Source of the DNA: Dyella acidisoli
Lineage (GTDB): Bacteria; Pseudomonadota; Gammaproteobacteria; Xanthomonadales; Rhodanobacteraceae
NCBI RefSeq assembly: GCF_030160295.1
Contig: NZ_BSOB01000006.1
Location: 62,001-126,000 of the forward strand
Reading direction: 5' to 3'
DNA length: 64,000 nt
The translations under genes and the position numbers were made by a program. Positions within the stretch are counted from its first letter, which is position 1; each line of letters opens with the position of its first letter. A model generated the notes under the pieces. It was not told the DNA's origin and searched no databases. It saw only the letters and a program-made list of their open reading frames with translations. Shown here piece by piece: positions 9,185-18,400 of this stretch.

Positions 9185-10930
9185 ATGAAAGCTCTCGCCG
9201 CCGAGATTGTCTTGGCCGAACATGATGCGCTGGTTGCGCCGCACGGCGGCGTGCTGCGCGAGTTGTACCTTCCCACCGCCGAAGCCGAAGCACTGAAGCG
9301 ACATAGTGCCTCGCTGCCACAGTGGACGCTCAATCAACGCCAGCTGTGCGATCTGGAACTGTTGCTCAACGGCGGCTTCTCTCCACTGCAAGGTTTTCTC
9401 GGACGCGCCGATTACGATCGCGTCGTCAACGACATGCGTCTGGCGAACGGCACTTTGTGGCCGATCCCGATCGCGCTCGATGTGGATGAAGCCTTTGCCG
9501 CGCGCCTTCTTGAAAACGCGCAAATCAGCCTGAATGACGTGCAGGGCACACCGCTCGCGGTACTGACGGTGGAAGACGTGTACTTCCCCGACCGTATCGC
9601 CGAAGCGCAAAAGGTGTTCGGCACCACCGATCGCACGCATCCGGGCGTGGCCGAATTGCTGGATCGCACGGGCTCGGTCTATCTGGGCGGACGGGTGCAA
9701 GGTATCCAGCCGCCCGCGCACTACGACTTCAGCGCGCTGCGTCGCAGCCCGCGCGAGCAGCGCGACTGGTTCCATCAACATGGCTGGCATCGCATCGTCG
9801 CGTTCCAGACACGCAACCCGATGCATCGCGCACATCGCGAGCTGACGCTGCGCGCAGCGGAGCAGGTCGGCGCGAAACTGCTGATCCAGCCTTCCGTGGG
9901 ACGTACGAAGCCGGGCGACGTCGATCACTACACACGCGTGCGTTGCTATCGTGCGCTGCTCGAACATTATCCGCACGATCACGCCACGCTCTCGCTGCTG
10001 CCGCTGGCGATGCGCATGGGCGGCCCGCGCGAGGCGCTGTGGCACGCGATCATTCGCAAGAATTACGGCGCCAGCCATTTCATTGTCGGCCGCGATCATG
10101 CCGGCCCCGGCAAGGATGCCAATGGCAAGCCGTTCTACGATCCTTATGCCGCGCAGGAGCTGTTGGCCAAGCACGAGGACGAGCTTGGTATCGAAATCGT
10201 GCCGTTCCCAGCCATGGTGTATGTCGCCAATCGCGACGTTTACGTGCCGCAGACGGAAGTGCAACCCGGCGATGAAGTCCGCGACATCTCTGGCACCGAG
10301 TTGCGGCGCCGCCTGCAACAGGGCGAGGCGATCCCGGAATGGTTCACCTTTCCGGAGGTGGTGAAGATTCTGCGCGAGCGTCATCCGGCGAATGCACCCC
10401 AGGGATTCGCATTGTTTTTCACCGGCCTTTCCGGCTCAGGCAAATCGACGCTGGCGCAGGCAGTGCTGGCCCGTCTCCTGGAAACCAGCAGCAGGTCCGT
10501 GACCGTGCTGGATGGCGACGAAGTGCGCCGCCATCTTTCCAAAGGGCTGGGGTTTTCGCGCGAAGACCGCGACGCGAACATCACGCGCATCGGCTTTGTC
10601 GCCAGCGAAGCGGTGCGTCATAGCGGCATCGTGATCTGCGCGCCAATCGCGCCCTACGCCGGTGCGCGTACCGAAGCGCGACAGCTGGTGGAAACGCATG
10701 GACGATTCATCGAAGTTCACGTTTCCACGCCACTGGAAGTGTGCGAAGCGCGCGATCGCAAGGGTCTCTATGCAGCAGCGCGCGCCGGGAAGATCAAAGG
10801 TTTTACCGGCATCGACGATCCTTACGAAGTACCTGCAACACCGGAACTGCGCATCGACACCAGCCAAGTGACGGTGAACGAAGCTGCAGGCAAGGTGTTC
10901 GATTGGCTGAGTAACCAAGCCTTGGTGTGA
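9185..10930 (+). CDS. sat/cysC: Bifunctional ATP sulfurylase / APS kinase fusion
   Basis: Makes APS from sulfate and ATP and then phosphorylates it to PAPS. The 581-residue protein has a homomeric-type ATP sulfurylase at about 1-395 (QTRNPMH at 208-214 followed by RAHRE; GRDHAGPG) and an APS kinase from about 400 (P-loop GLSGSGKST at 414-422, DGDEVRRHLSKGLGFS, KGLYAAARAGKIKGFTGIDDPYE). ATG 9185 has GAGGAAA upstream; the frame is open further back but without a site. Such a Sat-CysC fusion replaces the GTP-dependent CysD-CysN pair. It ends 24 nt before a strong terminator. Confidence 0.94.
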   Translation: MKALAAEIVLAEHDALVAPHGGVLRELYLPTAEAEALKRHSASLPQWTLNQRQLCDLELLLNGGFSPLQGFLGRADYDRVVNDMRLANGTLWPIPIALDVDEAFAARLLENAQISLNDVQGTPLAVLTVEDVYFPDRIAEAQKVFGTTDRTHPGVAELLDRTGSVYLGGRVQGIQPPAHYDFSALRRSPREQRDWFHQHGWHRIVAFQTRNPMHRAHRELTLRAAEQVGAKLLIQPSVGRTKPGDVDHYTRVRCYRALLEHYPHDHATLSLLPLAMRMGGPREALWHAIIRKNYGASHFIVGRDHAGPGKDANGKPFYDPYAAQELLAKHEDELGIEIVPFPAMVYVANRDVYVPQTEVQPGDEVRDISGTELRRRLQQGEAIPEWFTFPEVVKILRERHPANAPQGFALFFTGLSGSGKSTLAQAVLARLLETSSRSVTVLDGDEVRRHLSKGLGFSREDRDANITRIGFVASEAVRHSGIVICAPIAPYAGARTEARQLVETHGRFIEVHVSTPLEVCEARDRKGLYAAARAGKIKGFTGIDDPYEVPATPELRIDTSQVTVNEAAGKVFDWLSNQALV

Positions 10931-10952
10931 TCCACGAGAACGTAACCGATAA

Positions 10953-10986
10953 AAAAGCCGCTTCCTTCACAAGAGGAAGCGGCTTT
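10953..10986. terminator. Bidirectional Rho-independent terminator after sat/cysC
   Basis: A 12-bp perfect stem, AAGCCGCTTCC / GGAAGCGGCTT with flanking A and T runs, has a 9-nt loop. The A-rich left flank and T-rich right flank let it work for the rightward cys operon and for the leftward DUF4019 gene. Confidence 0.88.
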
Positions 10987-11000
10987 CGCGGTGACTTAAA

Positions 11001-11522
11001 TTATTTGCCTGCCGCAGGTTGTGCAGGCGCAACGGCAGGTTTGGTGGCATTGGCGTTATTGACTGCCGCACCTCCCGGATTCGCTTCACGCACTACATAG
11101 CCGATCGGTTCCCAACCGGATGAGCCCTTGGCCATCGACACGGTTTCCAGCGTCATCGCTTTCGCAAACTTGGTGGCGTACATCACGTTGAGATACTGGC
11201 CGGCGGGCAGGCCCTGCGGATTGTCGATCTTGCTCACCGCAACCCAGCTGCGCTCCTGCTCGTTACCTGCCTTGTCGCGCAGGCCGCTGATGTATTTGCC
11301 CCAATTCTCCTGCGTAACACTCTTCTGCAGCACGAAACTACTCGCCTTCCACATCGCATCCGGCTGATTGGCATCGGCTTGGGCGATCCACTTGCCCGCG
11401 GTGGCTACGGCCTTGTCCAAGTCCATGCTCTGCGCCATTGCCGCGCTCGCAGCGACCAACAGCAACGTTGCCAGCGCACCACCGATCATCCGCTTGGCCG
11501 TCGCCGAGGTTTTACGTGCCAT
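11001..11522 (-). CDS. Exported DUF4019 protein, copy 1
   Basis: Small exported protein of unknown function, 173 residues. It has a signal peptide (RMIGGALATLLLVAASAAMAQ) followed by a DUF4019-type domain: WIAQADANQPDAMWKASS, W at GKYISGLRDKAG, SWVAVSKI and a closing GWEPIGYVVRE, then a low-complexity Ala/Pro tail. ATG 11522 has AGGAG at 7 nt; an ATG two codons upstream would be too close. It is a tandem paralogue of the gene at 11696-12205, roughly half identical by eye over the mature region. Its job is unknown; position inside a sulfur island may be incidental. Confidence 0.8.
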   Translation of the reverse strand: MARKTSATAKRMIGGALATLLLVAASAAMAQSMDLDKAVATAGKWIAQADANQPDAMWKASSFVLQKSVTQENWGKYISGLRDKAGNEQERSWVAVSKIDNPQGLPAGQYLNVMYATKFAKAMTLETVSMAKGSSGWEPIGYVVREANPGGAAVNNANATKPAVAPAQPAAGK

Positions 11523-11611
11523 AAGCATTCTCCTGATTGAAACCGTGAGGGGACTCGCTGGTGACGCTGCCACAGCGAACTCGCGGATCATATTAGGCTG
11601 GGACGCTAGTC

Positions 11612-11685
11612 GTAGGCTGGGGTGCAAACCCCAACATCGCGATTCCGTGAGGCATGGCCATGCTGGGGTTTGCACCCCAACCTAC
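11612..11685. repeat. REP doublet (GTAGG-TGGGGTGCAAACCCCA family)
   Basis: Two facing copies of a unit GTAGGYTGGGGTGCAAACC form a long imperfect hairpin from 11612 to 11685. The same unit pair occurs at 24477-24549. Here it separates the two DUF4019 paralogues. Confidence 0.82.
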
Positions 11686-11695
11686 AGGAACCCAC

Positions 11696-12205
11696 TTATT
11701 TACTGGCGGCAGGCTGCGCTACGCCGCTTGCCGGAGCCTTCGCCGGCTGCTGGGGACGCACGATATAGCCCACCGGCTGCCAGCTCGATCCGCTCTTGGT
11801 CAGCGAAACGGTTTCGAACGTGGCGGCGTTGGCGAACTTGGTGTTGTAGACCACGTTGAGATACTCGCCCGGCGGCATGCCCTTTGGGTTATCGACCTTG
11901 TTGACCGCCAGCCATGCGCGGCTCTGTTCAGCGCCTGCTTCTTTGCGAACCTGAGCGATGTATTTCGTCCAATCGGCCTGGCTTACCGATTTCTGCATGG
12001 TGTCGCTGCTGGCCTTCCACATGGCGTCGGCCTGACCGGCGTCGGCTTGTGTGGCCCACTTGGCTGCGGTGGCGACGGCTTTTTCCAAGCCCGAAGGAGC
12101 CTGTTGTGCAAGCGCTGCGCTGGCGCCAAGCAGTGCGGCGGACAGGGCGCAGCCTTGCAGTGCGCGCTTGGTGAAAGATGAGCGGTTACGGGCGGTGTGC
12201 GTCAT
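11696..12205 (-). CDS. Exported DUF4019 protein, copy 2
   Basis: Paralogue of the gene at 11001, 169 residues. The signal peptide (KRALQGCALSAALLGASAALAQ) is followed by the same domain plan: WATQADAGQADAMWKASSDTMQKSVSQADW, AWLAVNKVDNPKGMPPGEYLNVVY and SWQPVGYIVRP, ending in an Ala/Pro-rich tail. ATG 12205 is preceded by GGAGGA at a good distance. A recent tandem duplication with a REP doublet inserted between the copies is the simplest history. Function is unknown. Confidence 0.8.
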   Translation of the reverse strand: MTHTARNRSSFTKRALQGCALSAALLGASAALAQQAPSGLEKAVATAAKWATQADAGQADAMWKASSDTMQKSVSQADWTKYIAQVRKEAGAEQSRAWLAVNKVDNPKGMPPGEYLNVVYNTKFANAATFETVSLTKSGSSWQPVGYIVRPQQPAKAPASGVAQPAASK

Positions 12206-12385
12206 GGATTTCCTCCGTGAAGAATGAGGTAGTGACCCTGGGGTCCCACGTGAATGCTTGCGCCGCGTAAACGGCACGCATTCATCCTGTCACGGCCCAC
12301 GCACCAGCCGCGCTCAGATTTACCTCAAATGATTGTCCGGCAGCGGCTCAGCACGCTCCCGGACACGAGGGAATAAACCAGCCCG

Positions 12386-13393
12386 TTACGCTGCGCGTGA
12401 TGTCGTGCGCCGCACGCCGCGCTGCTGCAGTTCGCTCCATAACGGCGGCGCGGGCCAATTCGGCTCGGCATGCCCGGCGACCACGCGGCGCAGTTCCGCC
12501 TCATCGATCTGCGGGGCCACCAGTCGCGCGAGCTGCGCCACATAGCTGCGCAGTACATGGTCTCGACGCAGCACCATCCAACTGGTGCACACCGGCAGCA
12601 GACCGTCGATGTCCAGCGCAACCAGTTCGCGTGCATCCGCCGGAGTGATGGCCATTTCGGCCAGGATGCCGACGCCCAGGCCGGCGAGCACGTAGGTCTT
12701 GATCAGATCCGCATCGGCGGAGGTGCAAGCAATGCGCGGAGTGAGCGATGCGGCAGTGAAGGCACGCCGCAGCGACGATTCAGACTGCAGGGAGGACTCG
12801 TAACTCACCAGCGGATACTCGGCCAGGTCCTGGATACGCAGCGGACGCCCCAGCTTGGCCAGCGGATGGCCCTGCGGCACTACCGCGCGGCGATACCAGC
12901 GAAATAGCGGTACCGCGATGCCGCCTTCGGGCGCCTGCCCGCTGGTGCTGACAATCACCAGGTCGACTTCGCCGCTCTCGAACAGGCTGATGATGCGGCC
13001 CTCGCCCTGCGGACGGATGTGCACACCAAGCTCCGGGTAGTGCTGCTTGAGGCGGGCGATCGCCTCCGGCAGCACGAACCGCGCCTGCGTATGTGTGGTG
13101 GCTACGGACAGCTCGCCCTGGGCTTCTTCACGCAGATTGGCGGCCAGCGCACGGATGTTGCGCGCCTCGTGCAGGATGGTGCGTGCCCGCTCAAGCACCT
13201 GCGAGCCGGCGGGTGTGATCGCGTCCAGACTCTTGCCGCGGCGGGTAAACACCTGAAAACCCAGCTCACCTTCGAGCTGCTTGAGCTGCTTGCTGATGCC
13301 GGACTGGGTGGCGTGGACGTTGTCGGCGGCGAGAGTGATGTTGAGACCGGCGTCGGCGATGGCGACGATGTAGCGCAGTTGCGTGAGGGTCAT
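12386..13393 (-). CDS. cysB: CysB-type LysR-family transcriptional regulator
   Basis: Likely activator of the sulfate assimilation genes on either side. The 335-residue protein has the LysR winged HTH at 1-60 ([49 protein letters not shown]) with the CysB/Cbl subgroup sequence, and an effector domain containing the CysB-like [11 protein letters not shown] and [21 protein letters not shown]. Start ATG 13393 has GGAG 9 nt upstream. It is divergent from cysG across about 300 bp that hold a met-box-like site. Assignment as CysB rather than a paralogue rests on motif and context. Confidence 0.88.
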   Translation of the reverse strand: MTLTQLRYIVAIADAGLNITLAADNVHATQSGISKQLKQLEGELGFQVFTRRGKSLDAITPAGSQVLERARTILHEARNIRALAANLREEAQGELSVATTHTQARFVLPEAIARLKQHYPELGVHIRPQGEGRIISLFESGEVDLVIVSTSGQAPEGGIAVPLFRWYRRAVVPQGHPLAKLGRPLRIQDLAEYPLVSYESSLQSESSLRRAFTAASLTPRIACTSADADLIKTYVLAGLGVGILAEMAITPADARELVALDIDGLLPVCTSWMVLRRDHVLRSYVAQLARLVAPQIDEAELRRVVAGHAEPNWPAPPLWSELQQRGVRRTTSRAA

Positions 13394-13549
13394 GAGATCG
13401 GCTCCGGGATGAAATGCATGCAGGGTTGTGCTCGGCGCATGGCAAAGCACATACAGCTCACAAACCACCCTGGACAGCGTTTCATCACGATCCCCACCTA
13501 CAAATACCGGCCCTGTTACCGGTCGTCTCCGGACCTTAACACAGCGTTA

Positions 13550-13576
13550 TTTGGACGTCTATACATCTATAACTCC
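13550..13576 (+). promoter_or_regulatory. Met-box-like tandem operator between cysB and cysG
   Basis: TTTGGACGTCT at 13550-13560 begins tandem 8-mers GGACGTCT (13553-13560, 7/8 to AGACGTCT), ATACATCT (13561-13568, 6/8) and a weaker ATAACTCC. It sits in the 303-bp divergent region 13394-13696, about 120 nt before cysG and 157 nt before cysB. Nothing else recognisable was seen in that region. Confidence 0.55.
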
Positions 13577-13696
13577 ATTCTGCGTGATGGCGAAGCCTAT
13601 GCCGTACCGGCATATCTTCCGTCCCAGCGACCATTTCCATCAGGGCGCCTTGGGGCATTAGCGTGGCCGTCCAGCCTGTTTTTGCGGACCCGATCC

Positions 13697-15133
13697 ATGC
13701 TCTATCCATTGTTCGCCGACTTGAACGACCGCCACGTGTTGGTGGTGGGTGGAGGCGACATAGCGGCCAGAAAAACGACCATGCTTCTAAAGGCCGGCGC
13801 CAGGGTTACCGTGGGCGCGCCGATGCTGGTGCCTGAGCTCCGCGAATGGGTGCGACAAGGACGCATTGCATACAAAGCAGGTACTTATCAAACCGACTGG
13901 CTGGAAGGCGTTTGGCTGGTGATTGCAGCCACGCGTTCGCGTCCGCTCAACGCGCGCATTGCCGCCGACGGACAAGCCAGGCAGCGGCTGGTCAACGTCG
14001 TGGACGATCCCGCCCTGTCGAGTTTCCAGGTGCCAGCATTGATCGATCGCTCCCCGCTCCTGGTTGCGATCTCCAGCGGCGGCGCAGCGCCGATGCTGGC
14101 ACGTCGCCTGCGCGAGCGGATCGAAGGCTTGCTGGATCCTGCGTTCGGCTCGCTGGTGCAACTTGCGCAGCGCTATCGCGCACGTATTCGCGCCCGTTAT
14201 GCGGATCTCACCGCGCGCCGACGTTTCTACGATTGGCTGCACGATGGTCCTGTGCATGCACAGCTGCGTGCAGACCGACCCGCACATGCGGAACACCAAT
14301 TGATGACCGCGCTAGCCGAAGGCGCAGCGCCGACAACAATTGGCTCTGTTGCGCTGGTTGGCGCCGGCCCCGGCGATCCAGGCTTGCTTACTTTGCGTGC
14401 CTTGCGCGCATTGAACGAAGCCGATGTAATTCTGCACGATGCACTTATTAGCGAGCCGATTCTTGATCTTGCGCGTCGCGATGCCGTGCGCATCGCCGTT
14501 GGCAAACGGGGCGGCAGCACGCACACGCCCCAAGCGTCGATTCATGCACTGATGCTCGAACACGCTCAGGCAGGATGTCGCGTGGTTCGCTTGAAAGGTG
14601 GCGATCCGTTTGTGTTCGGACGCGGCGGCGAAGAACTGGAGTTTCTGCGCGAGCACGGCATTGCCTATGAAATCGTACCAGGCATAACCGCTGCACTCGC
14701 CTGCGCGGCATACAGCGGCGTGCCGTTGACGCATCGCGAGCATGCGCAGTCCGTGCGTTTGGTGACTGCTCATTGCCAGCAATCGTTCAACACGCTCGAT
14801 TGGTCGGAACTGGCGCGCGAGCGGCAAACCCTCGCGGTCTACATGGGCGTGGGTCAACTCGATGAGCTAACCCGCCAGTTCATCGCGCATGGACGCGCTG
14901 CAAGCACCCCATTCGCGCTTATCGAAAACGGTACGCTGCCGCAGCAACGGACACTCACCGGCAAACTCGGCGAGTTGCCGACTCTCGCAACGCGCCATGC
15001 GATTCAAGCGCCCGCCTTGCTCATCCTGGGTGAGGTGGCGGCACAGGCCAATGTCTCGCATTGGTTTGGCGAGTTACTCGGTGATCCGCTCTTGCAGCCT
15101 GCCTTTGCGCCCGCGCTGGCCGATGCGGCGTAG
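13697..15133 (+). CDS. cysG: Siroheme synthase CysG (trifunctional)
   Basis: Makes siroheme, the cofactor of CysI, from uroporphyrinogen III by two SAM methylations, NAD-dependent oxidation and iron insertion. The 478 residues contain the N-terminal dehydrogenase/ferrochelatase part ([11 protein letters not shown] near 16-26, then the middle domain) and a C-terminal uroporphyrinogen methyltransferase from about 219 ([30 protein letters not shown] near 302, [20 protein letters not shown]). ATG 13697 aligns with the family start although the frame is open far upstream. Ribosome-binding site is weak (GCGGAC). It is followed by a terminator. Confidence 0.95.
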   Translation: MLYPLFADLNDRHVLVVGGGDIAARKTTMLLKAGARVTVGAPMLVPELREWVRQGRIAYKAGTYQTDWLEGVWLVIAATRSRPLNARIAADGQARQRLVNVVDDPALSSFQVPALIDRSPLLVAISSGGAAPMLARRLRERIEGLLDPAFGSLVQLAQRYRARIRARYADLTARRRFYDWLHDGPVHAQLRADRPAHAEHQLMTALAEGAAPTTIGSVALVGAGPGDPGLLTLRALRALNEADVILHDALISEPILDLARRDAVRIAVGKRGGSTHTPQASIHALMLEHAQAGCRVVRLKGGDPFVFGRGGEELEFLREHGIAYEIVPGITAALACAAYSGVPLTHREHAQSVRLVTAHCQQSFNTLDWSELARERQTLAVYMGVGQLDELTRQFIAHGRAASTPFALIENGTLPQQRTLTGKLGELPTLATRHAIQAPALLILGEVAAQANVSHWFGELLGDPLLQPAFAPALADAA

Positions 15134-15195
15134 CCGGTGCTACCCCTCGGTTCAGTAACACGCATATCTTGCCCAAGCCGTTGTTGACACGCGGG

Positions 15196-15230
15196 ATGGG
15201 CCACCATGGCACGATGGCGGCCCATTTCTT
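15196..15230 (+). terminator. Rho-independent terminator after cysG
   Basis: ATGGGCCACCAT (15196-15207) pairs with ATGGCGGCCCAT (15214-15225) with one mismatch and a 6-nt loop, followed by TTCTTTC. It lies 62 nt after the cysG stop. Confidence 0.75.
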
Positions 15231-15359
15231 TCGCTAAATTCCTGTAAATCCATCATAAACCGGCATGAATCCGCCCGATCCCCTGCCCGAGGGGTGACAA
15301 CCGATTCATGTCAATCACGTTACAGTCCGTATCCTCCAGGATGACAGGTCACGGATTGC

Positions 15360-17264
15360 ATGGCTTTCGTTTCCTCCACGCTGTTGTCAAAACGCACCGT
15401 CGCCACGCGCATCGTTCTGGTGCTGGCGATGATGGCGGCGTTCGTTCTGCTGACCGGCTTTCTGGACGGCAACGATGGGGTGGCCGCATCCCAGCTGTTC
15501 GCGCAGCCCGCATTCCCGCTGGCCAACGCCATGCCTGGCCTGATGCTGGCGCTGCTGCTGTTGGTGATGACCCGGCGTACGTTGCTCTCTTTCGGCCTGG
15601 CGTTTTTGGCTCAGGCGGTGATGTACGGCGTCAATGCGCTGAAGGTGGCCAATCTCGGCATACCGTTGCTGCCGGCGGACTTCCGCATGGTGGAGCAATT
15701 GCGCAAGGGTGGCCTCCACGTGTTGGGCAGCTATCTGCCGCACAGCCCCTGGCCTTATCTGGCCTTGCTTGGCGGCATCGCGGTGGTTGCGGCGATGTGG
15801 CGGCTTGAGCCACCGCTGTTCGCGTCACACACGAGTGGCAAACGCGTCACTACCGGCGCGCTGCTTGGCGCCATGTTAGCCACCCTGCTGCTGGGCATGC
15901 CAGGGTGGGGCAATTTCTACAACGGCAAGAAGCTGTGGATGGAACCCTGGTCGGCATCGGCGACCACCAGCCACTCCGGCCTGGTCAGCTCGCTGGTGAT
16001 GTTCCATCTGCAAGACCGGCGCACCAAACAAAAAGTCGATCCCGGCGCGGTCAACAACCTGCTGCAAACTACCGGCGACGCGGTGCGTGCACGCATGCAG
16101 ACGCCGGTCGATCCAGGCACGGCATTGCCCGATATCGTGGTGATCCAGAGCGAATCGTTCTTCAACCCGCGCATCATGCGCGGTTATGAAAATGTGCAGC
16201 TCACACCCAACCTCGACCGTCTCGCGGCGCAGGGCATGAGCGGTCCGCTGCACGTACCCACCTTCGGCGGCGGCACTATCCGCACCGAGTTCGAAATGCT
16301 CACCGGGTTGTCGCTGCGCTACTTCGGCAACATGCAGTTTCCGTATCTGCAATTGAACGACAAGGTCGTGCCGAGCATGGTGCGCACGCTGCGCGCCCAC
16401 GGCTATGAAACGGTGGCGATCCACGGCAACGACCCCACGTTCTGGAACCGCAATACCGCCTTCAAGACACTGGGCTTCGATCGCTTCGTCTCGCAATCGA
16501 GCTTCCCTGCGAGCGCGCCCATGGACGGCAAATACATGGCCGACAGCGCGATGACCGACGAAATCATGGCGCAATTGAAAGAAGCCGGCGCGCCGCAGTT
16601 TCTGTTCGCGATCAGTCTCGAAGGGCATGGCCCTTACGACACCGTACCGAACGATCGCGCTGCACGCGACGCGATTCCAGTGCCGGCCGTTGTCGACAGC
16701 AAGGACAAGCTGGAGCTGCAGAACTATCTCTATCACATGCGCCACGCGGACCAGGAACTCGGCCGTTTGGCCGATCTGCTCGCCAAGCGCAGCCGTCCGA
16801 CTCTGCTGTTGTTCTACGGTGACCATCTACCGGGCCTGGTCGGCGCGTATCACGCCACGGGCTTTGTGGATGGCCAGAACATGCTGTCGCAAGCAGGCAC
16901 ATGGCTGCTGATCGATCCGCGTAATCCGGGCGAGCCACAGCGGACCGACATGGCCTCATGGATGCTGCCGGGGCTGTTGCTCGAGCGTGCAGGCATCCAC
17001 GACGACGCGTACTTCGCGCTTACGCAGGTGCTGGCACCATCGCTCGCTCAACTCACGCGCGCACCAGGCGCAACACCGATATCGCTCGACGCGCAGCAGG
17101 AGCTGTTCGATAAGGACATGGCCAGCGTTACCGTACTGCGCATGAAGGGCAAGCTCGACAAACTGCTACCAGCAAGCTTGTTACCGCCCAGCACCGTGGT
17201 GGCCAAGCAGGACAGCGAAGAAGAAGGCACTCGCGCGGCGGCGGCTATGGGCATGCATCGCTAA
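15360..17264 (+). CDS. LTA-synthase family membrane phospho-/sulfo-group transferase
   Basis: Inner-membrane protein with a periplasmic alkaline-phosphatase-fold domain, 634 residues. Four to five membrane spans fall within residues 15-185 (IVLVLAMMAAFVLLTGF, LMLALLLLVMT, LALLGGIAVVAAMW, LLGAMLATLLLGM). The catalytic domain shows QSESFFNPR, the nucleophile region TFGGGTIRTEFEMLTGLS, HGNDPTFWNRN, EGHGPY and FYGDHLPGL. This family moves phosphoglycerol, phosphoethanolamine or similar groups onto envelope glycans. The exact substrate is not evident; OpgB/MdoB-like modification of periplasmic glucans is one option. It is monocistronic, between two terminator-like hairpins. Confidence 0.8.
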   Translation: MAFVSSTLLSKRTVATRIVLVLAMMAAFVLLTGFLDGNDGVAASQLFAQPAFPLANAMPGLMLALLLLVMTRRTLLSFGLAFLAQAVMYGVNALKVANLGIPLLPADFRMVEQLRKGGLHVLGSYLPHSPWPYLALLGGIAVVAAMWRLEPPLFASHTSGKRVTTGALLGAMLATLLLGMPGWGNFYNGKKLWMEPWSASATTSHSGLVSSLVMFHLQDRRTKQKVDPGAVNNLLQTTGDAVRARMQTPVDPGTALPDIVVIQSESFFNPRIMRGYENVQLTPNLDRLAAQGMSGPLHVPTFGGGTIRTEFEMLTGLSLRYFGNMQFPYLQLNDKVVPSMVRTLRAHGYETVAIHGNDPTFWNRNTAFKTLGFDRFVSQSSFPASAPMDGKYMADSAMTDEIMAQLKEAGAPQFLFAISLEGHGPYDTVPNDRAARDAIPVPAVVDSKDKLELQNYLYHMRHADQELGRLADLLAKRSRPTLLLFYGDHLPGLVGAYHATGFVDGQNMLSQAGTWLLIDPRNPGEPQRTDMASWMLPGLLLERAGIHDDAYFALTQVLAPSLAQLTRAPGATPISLDAQQELFDKDMASVTVLRMKGKLDKLLPASLLPPSTVVAKQDSEEEGTRAAAAMGMHR

Positions 17265-17337
17265 TCTGCATTTCCAGATCCATCGTGATAGCAAACCTGT
17301 GGATCCCCGTCCGTATCTGGCGATGTTGTAATGGTGA

Positions 17338-17375
17338 GAATCGGAAGCGCGGTTTTGTAGTCACGCTTCCGATTC
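17338..17375. terminator. Perfect hairpin between convergent genes
   Basis: GAATCGGAAGCG (17338-17349) is the exact reverse complement of CGCTTCCGATTC (17364-17375), with a 14-nt loop. It lies between the convergent transferase gene and MHYT gene. There is no long T tract, so strength as an intrinsic terminator is uncertain. Confidence 0.6.
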
Positions 17376-17396
17376 CCGATAGACGATTCCTCGCTT

Positions 17397-18140
17397 TCAG
17401 ATACTGATCGCCGCACGTCGCTGCTGACGCTTGTAGTGAATGATCAATGCACCAATCAGCAGCACCAAAGTGACGACAAAGATGGTGGCGCCTAGGTTAT
17501 CGCCGCGCATGCCGCCCGCCACACCGGCTGGAGCCTGTCCGCCGTTTTCATCGATGTTGAACGCAGCCATGCCGGTGTAATGCATGCCGCATACGGCGAG
17601 CCCCATCACCAGTGCGCTGCCGATCATCTGCAACGGACCGCGCAGATTGAACGCCAACCACAACGCGACGACTGATGCGACGATGGCGATAAGCATCGAT
17701 GTCGCCACCAGATTCATGTCGTAGCTCGTGTATGCGCCCATTATCACGGCCGCCATACCCAGATAGTGCATGCTGGTCACACCCAGCCCCATGCAGATGC
17801 CGGCTGCGGCGAGTTTGGCCCAACTAAAGGCGCCACTGCTGGCAATGGACAGGCCCAGCGAACATGCAGCAAACGCGATGACAGCCGATAGCGCAGTCAG
17901 CAGCGGGTCGTAGCTCACCGGCATGCCCATGTCGCACGCAAGCATGGCGATGAAATGCATCGCCCAGATCGCCCCCACACCCATTGCTGCGCCCGCCGCA
18001 AGCACGGCGGCTATGCGCTGCTGCGATGTTCTGGCAAGAGGAATGAGCACGGCCAGTTGCAAGGCCGTGAACGATCCAAGCACGGATATCACGTACGACA
18101 GCAAGACCAACAACAGGTTGTAATGCTGATGAGCAGACAT
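17397..18140 (-). CDS. MHYT-domain integral membrane sensor protein
   Basis: Seven-span inner-membrane protein of the MHYT family, proposed to bind metal or diatomic gas and usually fused to GGDEF/EAL or kinase domains. The 247-residue protein has the three hallmark repeats AMHFIAML, SMHYLGMA and GMHYTGMA at the membrane face and seven hydrophobic segments. It carries no output domain and ends in a short basic tail (HYKRQQRRAAISI). I chose ATG 18140 because GGAGGG lies 8 nt upstream; a GTG three codons earlier is too close. It stands alone, with 260 bp upstream in which I recognise nothing further. Partner and signal are unknown. Confidence 0.88.
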   Translation of the reverse strand: MSAHQHYNLLLVLLSYVISVLGSFTALQLAVLIPLARTSQQRIAAVLAAGAAMGVGAIWAMHFIAMLACDMGMPVSYDPLLTALSAVIAFAACSLGLSIASSGAFSWAKLAAAGICMGLGVTSMHYLGMAAVIMGAYTSYDMNLVATSMLIAIVASVVALWLAFNLRGPLQMIGSALVMGLAVCGMHYTGMAAFNIDENGGQAPAGVAGGMRGDNLGATIFVVTLVLLIGALIIHYKRQQRRAAISI

Positions 18141-18400
18141 GGCTTGCACCCTCCGATCGCAATAGCTTTAGTCGATGCGAAACGCACGATCAGCCCCATC
18201 GCACGTCGCTTTTTTTTGGCGCACGGTCACGGACTCACCGGGAGTGCGGTCGGCCGGACACGTACTGCACCGTACTTCCTGTCTTGCTGGACTACTTCAT
18301 CGGCAACATGCCGGACATCGGCCGGGTAAAACCTGCGACATCCGGTGGTTTGTGAGCCGCTCCATGGCTCTCACTGATACGCGCGCCCTCCACGCCCGCA

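Noticed and set aside
12250..12290. TGAATGC ... GCATTCA hairpin before the second DUF4019 gene
   Set aside because: Only 7 bp firmly pair with a long loop and no T tract; too weak to call a terminator.
13019..13696. Upstream extension of the cysG frame into cysB
   Set aside because: The extension is antisense to the regulator and lacks family similarity; CysG proteins begin at the MLYPLFADL sequence.
18141..18400. T8 run and nearby dyads upstream of the MHYT gene as a terminator
   Set aside because: No stable stem directly precedes the T run and no plus-strand gene ends there.
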